Part shown: positions 45,046-53,805 of the stretch, in pieces
How positions within the stretch are numbered: the stretch's first letter is position 1
How the letters are laid out: each line of letters starts with the position of its first letter
Source: an uncultured Lachnospiraceae bacterium
GTDB taxonomy: Bacteria; Bacillota; Clostridia; Lachnospirales; Lachnospiraceae
Direction: 5' to 3'
Length of the DNA: 64,000 nucleotides
Assembly (NCBI GenBank): GCA_900554205.1
Contig: USGM01000003.1
Coordinates: 12,367 to 76,366 of the forward strand
Translations under genes and position numbers: made by a program
The notes under the pieces: model-generated
Seen by the model: the letters and a program-made list of their open reading frames with translations, nothing else
Databases searched by the model: none
Told to the model about the DNA's origin: nothing

Positions 45046-45112
45046 AACGGAACAAAAGAACAGAGAGGCTGTTCGCAAAGTTCAAAACATTTTTAAGAAA
45101 TGGAGGATTATT

Positions 45113-46843
45113 ATGAAAACAAAAAAGGTGTTGGGACTGTTACTTTCAGCAGCAATGATCGCCGGAGTCATGACCGGATGCGGCAATGACGGAGCAGATG
45201 CTTCAACGAATGCCGGCGGCAGTCAGGCAAGTGAATCAAAGTCCGGCGAAACCCAGAGCGGTACGGAGGAGAACGGTGGAACCGTTGAGGAGGCCAAGGC
45301 ATTCTGGGAGTCGATGGATCCGCAGGTGTCAGGCAGCATTGACATTATGTGCTGGTCAGGTGACAGCGTTTACCACGAGGACATTGGTCATCAGGAGCTT
45401 ACACCCGCAGACCTGACTTCGCAGAACTATGCTATGATCTATTCCATGGCGAAGAAGTTCAATGAGTATTATCCGAATTTGAAGATCAACCTGTACGCAA
45501 AGGCAGACGATCCCGATGGAAATGATACCTCATGGGATCAGGAGCTGGAAAACTTCAAGGCGGAACATGGAAAGTATCCTGACATCTACGCATCCACAAT
45601 GCTGTCGGATGACACTGCAAAGGGTATGGTGGCAGACCTTTCCGTATTTGCGGATGATCCGATGTACCAGTCCTTCAACGAGTCCCTTATGGAGAAGATG
45701 AACTATTACGGTTTCCAGGCAGGACTGCCGCAGTTCATGGAGCCCTGGGGCGTATATGTAAACAAGGAGCTGGCAGAGGACAACAATATCGATGTTCCTT
45801 CTCCCGACTGGGATATTGATGATTATACAGACTTTGTATCCTCCGCAGACAACAAGAATTTCTGGGGACTGATCTACGGCAATGCGACACAGATCATCCA
45901 GACCGGAACCCAGACAGTAATCGCGGCGCTGGATAAGAACGAAAAGCCTGATATGGCATCTGAGCAGGTTATGAGCCTTCTGGATTACATCCCTCAGTGG
46001 TCCCAGTACGAAATCTGGGCAAAGAACGGAGAGGGCGCTGTAGATTCCGCAATTATGGATGACGGCTGGTGGTGGGGCTACCGCTTCTTCTGCCGCAACT
46101 ACGTTCTTACATACACAGGTGATCCATGGATGCTGAACACAGCGGCAATGCCTCAGAACGAGGACGGAACATGGCCGACCAACGCTGTAGAGTCCGGTGA
46201 CTGGGATATTTACCCCAGACCTGCGACAGAGTATCAGGGAAATACCGTTGGTATCTGTATTGACCCGATGGCAATCCACAACTACGCAATGGACGACGGC
46301 GATCCCGCATGGAGCGATGCAGAGAAGGCACAGCTTGACCTGGCATACGCATTCGGTTCCTTCTGGTGCGGAGCTACAGAGGCAATGCAGGCGAGAGCAG
46401 ACCAGATGTGGAGCAATGCAGGCGTATTGCAGCCCTGTCTGAACGACTCCTTCCCTCTGGTGACAGGAGATGCGTTTGACGAGCAGATGCAGATCTGGTA
46501 CAGCGTTGACACACATACCCGTTACGGCGACGCAGACAAGATGCCCGGTTTCCAGTATGTTGTACAGCTCTGGAAGGACGGACAGATATGGGATGTATCC
46601 GACAAGTGCTATCCGTGGTATGTATATGAGGACGGAACCAGAAAGGAATGCCTGTACGAGTGGCTGAACCTGACGAACGCAGACGTTGTCGGTGTCGGCG
46701 TGACAGAGGCAAGCTGGCTTGATACTGTGAAGGCAAACCTGCCTGAGTGGAATACCAAGATGAACGCAAGACTGGAAGAGGCACAGAAAAATCTGAAGGA
46801 AGGTCTGAAGACCTATTACGGATTTACGGATTCTGATTTCTAA
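45113..46843 (+). CDS. ABC sugar-binding lipoprotein of the beta-glucan locus
   Basis: A 576-residue extracellular binding protein. The signal peptide ends in VMTGC (lipidated Cys23), followed by a Gly/Ser/Glu linker. The mature part is rich in Trp and acidic residues (for example DDGWWWGYRFFCRNY), as in proteins that bind sugar chains by stacking. It probably delivers beta-glucan oligosaccharides to a permease pair downstream. TGGAGGATTATT precedes the ATG. A terminator-like stem-loop follows, so it is likely made in excess over the rest of the operon. Confidence 0.9.
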   Translation: MKTKKVLGLLLSAAMIAGVMTGCGNDGADASTNAGGSQASESKSGETQSGTEENGGTVEEAKAFWESMDPQVSGSIDIMCWSGDSVYHEDIGHQELTPADLTSQNYAMIYSMAKKFNEYYPNLKINLYAKADDPDGNDTSWDQELENFKAEHGKYPDIYASTMLSDDTAKGMVADLSVFADDPMYQSFNESLMEKMNYYGFQAGLPQFMEPWGVYVNKELAEDNNIDVPSPDWDIDDYTDFVSSADNKNFWGLIYGNATQIIQTGTQTVIAALDKNEKPDMASEQVMSLLDYIPQWSQYEIWAKNGEGAVDSAIMDDGWWWGYRFFCRNYVLTYTGDPWMLNTAAMPQNEDGTWPTNAVESGDWDIYPRPATEYQGNTVGICIDPMAIHNYAMDDGDPAWSDAEKAQLDLAYAFGSFWCGATEAMQARADQMWSNAGVLQPCLNDSFPLVTGDAFDEQMQIWYSVDTHTRYGDADKMPGFQYVVQLWKDGQIWDVSDKCYPWYVYEDGTRKECLYEWLNLTNADVVGVGVTEASWLDTVKANLPEWNTKMNARLEEAQKNLKEGLKTYYGFTDSDF

Positions 46844-46883
46844 ACAGAAGATCCGGGGTGACAAGCTTATAAATCAGTAGGAA

Positions 46884-46919
46884 GGAAGGGCTTATTTTCG
46901 AGAATAAGCCCTTTCCTTT
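46884..46919 (+). terminator. Stem-loop after the binding-protein gene (attenuating terminator)
   Basis: GGAAGGGCTTATT (46884-46896) pairs with AATAAGCCC-TTTCC (46903-46916), with one bulged base, around TTCGAG; TTTAAAAAGG follows. Read-through must feed the genes after it, because no new promoter is evident. Confidence 0.65.
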
Positions 46920-46935
46920 AAAAAGGAGCATGCTC

Positions 46936-49935
46936 ATGAAGCCTAGGAAGAAAATTTGGAAGAAAATATTGATCGGTGCTGCATGTGCGGCGTTTGCAGC
47001 TGGTGGTATCTACCTTCTCTTCGGCAGGAACCAGGCGGAGTATGTGGAGGATGTCAGTCAGGAGGAGCTTAAAGAAGCATATGAACTGCTGGCGGGTTCT
47101 CTCGTATCTGCGGATTACATGTATACAGACTATCTGAAATATCTCGACACGGAAATGGGCGTCGGCGGCTGTCAGGCGGAAAGCTCTCAGGGCGGCGAGG
47201 CATTTGAGGCAGGAGAGGAGCTTCCTGCGTATGACGGAAAAGCAGTCGTGCTGGATTATGAGGAGACTGCTGAATATAGAGTGAATATCGAAAAAACAGG
47301 TGTTTATTACCTTGCCGTTGACTATCTCTCGGCGGGTGATTCCTACCTTGACTATACAGTGGAAGTAGAATTAAACGGCGAGGCACAGTATCAGGAATGG
47401 AAGACGGTGGAGCTTCCGCTCTACTGGAAGGATTCTGTGGAGGAATATCTTCTGGACAGATACGGAGACGAGATCGCGCCGGCACAGGAGCGAATCAGGG
47501 AGTGGAGACACACAAGCCTTTACAACAATACCTGCTCCTCCGTACATCCGCTCTACATAACGCTCGAGGCTGGAGAGAATGTAATCACCCTGACGAACCG
47601 GTCCAACGACGGACTCGCTCTCGGAAGGCTGTATGTAGAGGCTCCCGATGAGGTGATTCCCTCCTATGAGGAGTACCGGGCACAGTATGAGGACTGCAAG
47701 ATCGCGGAAAAGCAGGATATGGCGGCGGTCGGAGCGACGGATTATGTGAAGAAAAATTCAGCGGAGATCATTTATAAATCGACAGCCAGCCCGGCAGTCA
47801 CACCGTATGATGCGGAATATAAGCTGCTGAACACGCTGTCGTGGACGAAGCCGGGGGACGAGATCACTTATGAAATTCAGATTTACAAGGACGGTCTTTA
47901 CCAGCTTGGTTTCCACTACATGAATGAGAAGGAAGAGTTCAATTCCTACGAAAGTATCCGCATCGACGGAGAGATCCCGTTTCAGGAGCTTGCCTGCTAC
48001 GCATTCCCTTACAGCGACGGCGGATGGGCGAACGAGGTGCTCTCCGATGAGGACGGAAATCCTTATTACATCTGGCTGACAAAGGGAATACATACCCTGA
48101 CAATAAAGGCGGAGATGGAGCCGGTGATTGAGGCATGGCGCTACGGCCAGCTCCTTGCCGAGCATGTGACGCAGTTCGCGCTGGACATCAAGAAAATATC
48201 CGGTCAGGATGCGGATAAATACAGGACCTGGAAGATGACGCAGTACATACCGGAGATACCGGATTATCTGGACGCCTATATGACGCTGATACAGCACATC
48301 CGCTATCTGCTCCAGAGCGAATCGGACTACGGAATCAATGGTGCATTGCTCTCCTATCTGGATAAGGCGGAGATCTTCATCGAGGATATGGCGGAATACC
48401 CGGACGAAATCGCGCTGTACACGACGAGCCTTACAGGCGCAGATAACTCCGTTCTGGTCGCTGTCAGCAAGTTTACCTCAGCCATTATGAAGCTCAACTT
48501 CTCACTGGATGAGATTTATGCGTTCGGCGGGGGCAGGATGCCAAAGGCAAAGGCGAGTGTCCTCGACAACATCAAAAACGGCATACAGACGGTGTACTAT
48601 TCCTTTACCTCAGACAAGTACCGGACAAATTCCACGGACGAGGAAGAGCTGACAGTATGGGTTTCCAGAGCGCTTACCCATGTCGATCTTCTCCAGAAGC
48701 TGGCAGACACGGAGTTTACACCAGAGACAGGAATCAAGGTAAAGCTTTCCGTCATGCCGGATGTAAACAAGCTGACGCTGGCATCCGCCGCGGATCAGAC
48801 ACCGGACGTAGCGCTGGGGCTTGCCTCCTACATGCCGTTTGATCTGGCGTGCAGAGGCGCACTGTATGACATGACACAGTTCGGGGACTTCTGGACGATA
48901 GCAAACCGCTTCGCGGCGGGAGCCATGGTTCCCTATACCTACAACGAAGGCATCTATGCAATACCTGAGACGCTGGACTTTGACGCAGTGATCTACCGGA
49001 CGGACATTTTTGAAAATCTCGGACTTGAGGTTCCCGATACATGGGAGGAGCTGGAGGATATGCTTCCGGGACTGCAGCGGTACGGCATGAACTTCTACCA
49101 TAATATTTCCTCCGGTGTCGGCTACAAATGGTTTTACCAGACGACACCGCTGATCTATCAGAACGGCGGCAGCCTCTATACGGAGGATGGAACACAGACG
49201 GCGATCGATGCCCCGGCATCCGTGAAGGGCTTGAAGAATCTGGGCGATCTGTTCGTTGCTTACTCACTGGATACGCAGGTTCAGGAGTTCTTTAACTCCT
49301 TCCGCTACTCAGTACTTCCGATCGGCATCGTGGACTCCAACAGCTATGTGCTGATCAAGAACGGTGCGACAGAGCTGGACGGACAGTGGGCGCTGGCTCC
49401 GTACCTCGGAACGGTACAGGAGGACGGAACCGTCAACCGCAACTTTATCGCCAACGGAAGCGGCGGCGTAATCTTTGCCGACACAGACAAGGCAGAGGCG
49501 GCATGGGAATTCATGAAGTGGTGGACGGCGACGGATACCCAGGTGGAATACACCTACACACTTCGTTCCACCTACGGCGATACCTACTTCTGGCTGCCGT
49601 CCAATGTGGAGGCACTGGCACAGGCGCCGATCGACCAGAAGGATAAGGAAGTCATTCTGGAGATGATCCCCTGGCTGAGGGATGTGCCGAGAACACCGGG
49701 ACAGTATCTGGTGGAGCGTTCCATATCGGACATCTGGAACACGATGGTATTTGATGGCACGTCGGCGCAGGTGGCTGCGGATGAGAAGGTCATCGCCATC
49801 AACCGTGAGATCAAGAAGAAAATGCAGGAGCTTGGCTTCTACGACGAAGAAGGAAATATGTTAAAGCCCTATGTCATCCGTGACGTTGACTGGATCAGGG
49901 AACAGATGGATAAGGCAGTCAGAGGAGGTGAATAG
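46936..49935 (+). CDS. Membrane-anchored fusion: carbohydrate-binding-like domains plus solute-binding domain
   Basis: A 999-residue protein. A basic start and one membrane helix (about 10-29) act as an N-terminal anchor. Two beta-sandwich regions follow: about 90-260 ([19 protein letters not shown], then [19 protein letters not shown]) and about 290-425 ([34 protein letters not shown]), each with the layout of family 6/35-type binding modules. A helical linker (about 430-570) leads to a family 1 solute-binding domain (about 600-950) with [21 protein letters not shown]. The usual separate binding protein is thus tethered. The ATG at 46936 is correctly spaced from AAAGGAG, unlike the one six bases earlier. 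Confidence 0.8.
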   Translation: MKPRKKIWKKILIGAACAAFAAGGIYLLFGRNQAEYVEDVSQEELKEAYELLAGSLVSADYMYTDYLKYLDTEMGVGGCQAESSQGGEAFEAGEELPAYDGKAVVLDYEETAEYRVNIEKTGVYYLAVDYLSAGDSYLDYTVEVELNGEAQYQEWKTVELPLYWKDSVEEYLLDRYGDEIAPAQERIREWRHTSLYNNTCSSVHPLYITLEAGENVITLTNRSNDGLALGRLYVEAPDEVIPSYEEYRAQYEDCKIAEKQDMAAVGATDYVKKNSAEIIYKSTASPAVTPYDAEYKLLNTLSWTKPGDEITYEIQIYKDGLYQLGFHYMNEKEEFNSYESIRIDGEIPFQELACYAFPYSDGGWANEVLSDEDGNPYYIWLTKGIHTLTIKAEMEPVIEAWRYGQLLAEHVTQFALDIKKISGQDADKYRTWKMTQYIPEIPDYLDAYMTLIQHIRYLLQSESDYGINGALLSYLDKAEIFIEDMAEYPDEIALYTTSLTGADNSVLVAVSKFTSAIMKLNFSLDEIYAFGGGRMPKAKASVLDNIKNGIQTVYYSFTSDKYRTNSTDEEELTVWVSRALTHVDLLQKLADTEFTPETGIKVKLSVMPDVNKLTLASAADQTPDVALGLASYMPFDLACRGALYDMTQFGDFWTIANRFAAGAMVPYTYNEGIYAIPETLDFDAVIYRTDIFENLGLEVPDTWEELEDMLPGLQRYGMNFYHNISSGVGYKWFYQTTPLIYQNGGSLYTEDGTQTAIDAPASVKGLKNLGDLFVAYSLDTQVQEFFNSFRYSVLPIGIVDSNSYVLIKNGATELDGQWALAPYLGTVQEDGTVNRNFIANGSGGVIFADTDKAEAAWEFMKWWTATDTQVEYTYTLRSTYGDTYFWLPSNVEALAQAPIDQKDKEVILEMIPWLRDVPRTPGQYLVERSISDIWNTMVFDGTSAQVAADEKVIAINREIKKKMQELGFYDEEGNMLKPYVIRDVDWIREQMDKAVRGGE

Positions 49936-49937
49936 AT

Positions 49938-50840
49938 ATGAAGCGAAGGAGGAAATTCAGCAAGGAGGACGGCAGATCTTATCTGATGCTTTTGCCGTAC
50001 ATCATTCTCTTTTCCACATTTATACTGGTTCCGGTTCTGATCGCTATCTATCTGTCCTTTACCTATTTCGATGTGATCAATAAGCCGGACTTCACCGGAC
50101 TGCTGAACTATATCAGCCTTTTCACACAGGATGAGGTGTTCCTGAAATATGTATTGCCGAACACCTTCCTGTACGCACTGATTGTCGGGCCGGGCGGCTA
50201 TGTGCTCTCCTTCCTGCTGGCATGGATGCTCGCGCAGATCCAGCCCATCCCCAGAACAGTGCTGGCGCTTTGCATCTACACACCGTCCATGCTGGGGCAG
50301 GTATTCATCGGTGTCATCTGGAAGACCATCTTCTCCGGCGACCAGTCGGGCTGGATGAACAGTATTCTGTTAAGGCTGGGACTGATCGATACGCCGATCC
50401 AGTTCCTGCTGACGAAGGACTACTTCATGATGATCATGATTATCGTCTCGCTGTGGTCAGCAATGGGTATCGGCTTCTTAGCAATGATTTCCGGTATCCT
50501 GAATATCGATCAGGAGCTGTACGAGGCGGCCTATGTGGACGGACTCAGGAACCGTTTTCAGGAGATCATCTATATCACGGTACCGTCGATGAAGCCCCAG
50601 ATGCTTTTCGGTGCGGTTATGGCAATCGTAAATGCCTTCAACATGGGCTGGATCGGAGTTACCCTGAGCGGAGCGAACCCGACGCCGGAATATTCCGGAC
50701 AGCTGATTACCAACCACATCGACGACTACGGCTTTATCCGGTACGAGATGGGCTACGCCGCAGCAATCTCCGTGGTGCTGCTGCTCATCGTATATGCATT
50801 CAACGTCATTGCACACAGACTGTTTGACGAGAAGGACTGA
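49938..50840 (+). CDS. ABC sugar permease, first pair, component 1
   Basis: A 300-residue six-helix permease of the carbohydrate importer type. The ATPase-contact loop is intact: [20 protein letters not shown] then VPSM. GGAGGTGAATAGAT precedes the ATG, three bases after the stop of the anchored binding protein, so the two are coupled. The extra-cytoplasmic loops are of usual size. It should pair with the next gene product. Confidence 0.9.
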   Translation: MKRRRKFSKEDGRSYLMLLPYIILFSTFILVPVLIAIYLSFTYFDVINKPDFTGLLNYISLFTQDEVFLKYVLPNTFLYALIVGPGGYVLSFLLAWMLAQIQPIPRTVLALCIYTPSMLGQVFIGVIWKTIFSGDQSGWMNSILLRLGLIDTPIQFLLTKDYFMMIMIIVSLWSAMGIGFLAMISGILNIDQELYEAAYVDGLRNRFQEIIYITVPSMKPQMLFGAVMAIVNAFNMGWIGVTLSGANPTPEYSGQLITNHIDDYGFIRYEMGYAAAISVVLLLIVYAFNVIAHRLFDEKD

Positions 50841-50854
50841 GAGGAGGGAGTAAC

Positions 50855-51748
50855 GTGAGTAAAAAGCAAAAGCAAAAGCGCGGTAATTTTCAGGGCTCCC
50901 GCATCAATCCAAAGAATTTTTCCAGAGGACAGATCAAGTTTTATCTGATTCTTGTTCCATTGTCCCTCTTCATGATCCTGCCGGTGGTTATGCTGATTAA
51001 CCGTGCGTTCATGCCGCTGGGAGAGCTGTTCGCCTTCCCGCCGCACATCTTCGCACACAACCCGACGGTCAATAATTTCAAGAGCCTGTTCAACCTTTCC
51101 AGTACGACCGGAGTGCCTATGCTGCGGTATCTGCTGAACTCCGTGATCGTGACGGTGTTTACGGTGCTGCTGAATCTGGTGATCACGGTTCTCGGAGCCT
51201 ACACCTTCGCAAAGAAGAACTTCAGGGGCAAGGCAGTCCTGTTCGAGATCAACCAGCTGGCGCTGATGTTCGTGCCGACCGCGGTTGCAATCTCCAGATA
51301 CCTTGTCATTGTCAAGCTGCACCTGACAGACACATGGCTGGTACATATCCTGCCGCTGGCGGCAATGCCGGTCGGACTCTTCCTTGTAAAACAGTTTACC
51401 GACCAGATCCCGAATGCGCTGATCGAAGCGGCAGTCATGGACGGAGCGAAGGAGCTGACAGTCATCCGGAAGATCATTGTACCGCTGATCCGGCCGGCGC
51501 TGGCGACCTCCATCGTGCTGACCTTCCAGCAGGTGTGGATGGCGGTTGAGGCATCCAACAATTATGTCAGCAACGACACCATGAGAACGCTGGCTTATTA
51601 TCTGAATTCCCTGTCCACCAACAACACGGTCGCTGCGGCGGGAATGACGGCGGCGGCATCGGTACTCCTCTTCATACCGAACCTGTTGATCTTTATCTGC
51701 ATGCAGTCTCAGGTAATGAATACCATGAGTCATTCCGGAATCAAGTAG
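50855..51748 (+). CDS. ABC sugar permease, first pair, component 2
   Basis: A 297-residue permease with a basic N-terminus (KKQKQKRGNF) and six helices. The EAA loop IEAAVMDGAKELTVIRKIIV then PLI fits the consensus. The start is GTG after GAGGAGGGAGTAAC. It lies 14 bases after its partner and 14 bases before the NHL/TPR/Yip1 gene. No ATPase gene is in the locus. Confidence 0.9.
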   Translation: MSKKQKQKRGNFQGSRINPKNFSRGQIKFYLILVPLSLFMILPVVMLINRAFMPLGELFAFPPHIFAHNPTVNNFKSLFNLSSTTGVPMLRYLLNSVIVTVFTVLLNLVITVLGAYTFAKKNFRGKAVLFEINQLALMFVPTAVAISRYLVIVKLHLTDTWLVHILPLAAMPVGLFLVKQFTDQIPNALIEAAVMDGAKELTVIRKIIVPLIRPALATSIVLTFQQVWMAVEASNNYVSNDTMRTLAYYLNSLSTNNTVAAAGMTAAASVLLFIPNLLIFICMQSQVMNTMSHSGIK

Positions 51749-51762
51749 GGAGGGAGCGAGAG

Positions 51763-53805
51763 ATGAGAAGACATACAAAAATCGGGCGTATCCTTTTTAC
51801 CCTGACAGTGAGCTGTCTGATGCTGTTACAGCCGATGTGCGCAGAGGCGAATCAGGCGACATCCTATACCTACTCGGCAGATGAGAACGGCTACTGGGTG
51901 CGTACACAGGACGCATATCTGCCGGACAAGACCGTGACAGAGCTCGGACTTTCGACGCCGGAGGATCTGTTCATCGATGACGATAACATGCTTTACATAG
52001 CCGACACGGGCAACCGGCGTATCGTGAAATACGACATCGCAAGGGGCAGAGTTGAGGGCGAGCTGACAGACAGCGGGTTCACGGCGCCCCGCGGAGTCTA
52101 TGTGACGGAGAACGGAGACATTTATGTGGCGGACTCTGGCAGCAAGGCCGTGCTGATCTTTGACAAGAATTTTCAGAAGCTCGGAAGCCTTGGAAGACCG
52201 GATTCACCGATCTTCGCGGACACGAACTACGAGCCGAAGAGAGTGGCTGTGGACGGCGGCGGAAACGTTTACCTGATTGGTGAGGGTGTCTACAACGGCG
52301 TGATCCAGCTGGCGGGCACGGGAGAGTTTCTCGGCTATTTCGCGGTAAACGACGCGGATCTGACCTTTAGCCAGAGATTACAGCAGCTGCTTTTCACCAG
52401 AGCACAGCTCGCAAATCTGGTTGACATCAATCCGACCGTGTTCACAAACGTCTTCGTCGATAAGAGCGGCATCGTTTACACGGCGACCAGCGGAACGAAC
52501 CGCAACGGTATGAAGAAGCACAGCACAAACGGCGGAAACATGTTCAAGACAAACGTCTGGTCCTACGACACCCTGACAGATGTCTATGTGGACGACGACG
52601 GACTGATCTATACATCCTCCGCGGAGGGCTATATCAATGTCTATTCCAAGAACGGCGAGGAAATCTTCAGCTTCGGCTCCTATGTGACGACGGTTGACAT
52701 CTCGGGACTATTCACCAGCCTTCCCTCCCTCGCGGTTGACAGAAACGGAAATATCTGGTGCGTGGACGGAAGCAAGGGTTATCTGCAATCCTTCAAGCCG
52801 ACCGAATACGCGCAGATGGTCTACTCCGCGATGAACCTGTACGAGGAGGGACGCTACAGCGAGGCAATGGTACAGTGGAACGAGGTCTTAAAGCTGAACC
52901 AGATGTCGATTCTGGCGCACAACGGCGTCGGCAAGGCTTATCTGCACGACGAGGAATATGAAGCGTCTCTGGAGCATTTCAAGGTTGCGAACAACAAGGA
53001 TTTCTATTCGCAGGCATATTGGGAGGTCAGAAACGCATGGCTGCAGAAGTGGCTCGGACCGATCCTCGGGGTGGTGGCACTGCTGATTGTCCTAAGGGGC
53101 GTGGTTAAGGTTATCGACCGGAAAAAGGGCGGACATATCGCAGCGGCAGGAAAGCGGGTGAAGGAGAAGCTCGGCGGGCTGCCTGTGCTGAAGGATATGA
53201 TCTACGCACTCCGCACACCGAGACATCCGATGGATTACTACTACGAGATAAGGAAGCACCGACAGGGCTCCATCCTGTCCGCGACAGTCATCTACCTGCT
53301 TTTCTTCATTGACTTTATGGCATTTAAGACCCAGAAGGGCTTCATTTACCAGACGATGAAGGTAGAGGACATGGACATCGGCTCTATCGTGATCGGCTTC
53401 TTCATCCTGTTAGGGCTGTTTATCCTCTGCAACTATCTTGTCACCAGCATCAATGACGGCGACGGAACCTTTAAGCAGATATACATGATACCCGCCTACG
53501 GACTGATGCCCGCGATGATCTCGATTCTCGTGGTTACGCTTGTCTCCTATGTGCTTACCTACAATGAGGCGTTTCTGCTGACGATCGTGCTCATCATCGG
53601 GATCACATGGAGCGTCATCACCATATTTATAGGATTGCAGACGGTACATGACTACACGTTCGGAGAGACAGTGAGAAGCATCCTGCTGACAGTGATCTTT
53701 ATGATCATTGTCGCGGTGATCGGCATTATCATCTCGATCATGTGGGATAGCCTGTATTCCTTCCTCACCTCAGTCGGAAAGGAGATGATTCAGAATGTCA
53801 TGTAG
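51763..53805 (+). CDS. NHL-repeat, TPR and Yip1-like membrane protein
   Basis: A 680-residue protein with an unusual domain chain. A signal peptide (1-29, ending CAEAN) is followed by an extracellular NHL-type beta-propeller (about 60-345; repeats such as PEDLFIDDDNMLYIADTGNR and LTDVYVDDDGLIYTSS). Next comes a TPR pair (about 355-415, NLYEEGRYSEAMVQWNEVLK), then a membrane helix (about 430-447) and a basic linker. A C-terminal Yip1-like domain with about five helices (from about 510) closes it. It is co-transcribed with the permeases and overlaps the DUF5696 gene by 11 bases. Its role is not established; a surface scaffold or sensor for the transporter is plausible. Confidence 0.75.
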   Translation: MRRHTKIGRILFTLTVSCLMLLQPMCAEANQATSYTYSADENGYWVRTQDAYLPDKTVTELGLSTPEDLFIDDDNMLYIADTGNRRIVKYDIARGRVEGELTDSGFTAPRGVYVTENGDIYVADSGSKAVLIFDKNFQKLGSLGRPDSPIFADTNYEPKRVAVDGGGNVYLIGEGVYNGVIQLAGTGEFLGYFAVNDADLTFSQRLQQLLFTRAQLANLVDINPTVFTNVFVDKSGIVYTATSGTNRNGMKKHSTNGGNMFKTNVWSYDTLTDVYVDDDGLIYTSSAEGYINVYSKNGEEIFSFGSYVTTVDISGLFTSLPSLAVDRNGNIWCVDGSKGYLQSFKPTEYAQMVYSAMNLYEEGRYSEAMVQWNEVLKLNQMSILAHNGVGKAYLHDEEYEASLEHFKVANNKDFYSQAYWEVRNAWLQKWLGPILGVVALLIVLRGVVKVIDRKKGGHIAAAGKRVKEKLGGLPVLKDMIYALRTPRHPMDYYYEIRKHRQGSILSATVIYLLFFIDFMAFKTQKGFIYQTMKVEDMDIGSIVIGFFILLGLFILCNYLVTSINDGDGTFKQIYMIPAYGLMPAMISILVVTLVSYVLTYNEAFLLTIVLIIGITWSVITIFIGLQTVHDYTFGETVRSILLTVIFMIIVAVIGIIISIMWDSLYSFLTSVGKEMIQNVM

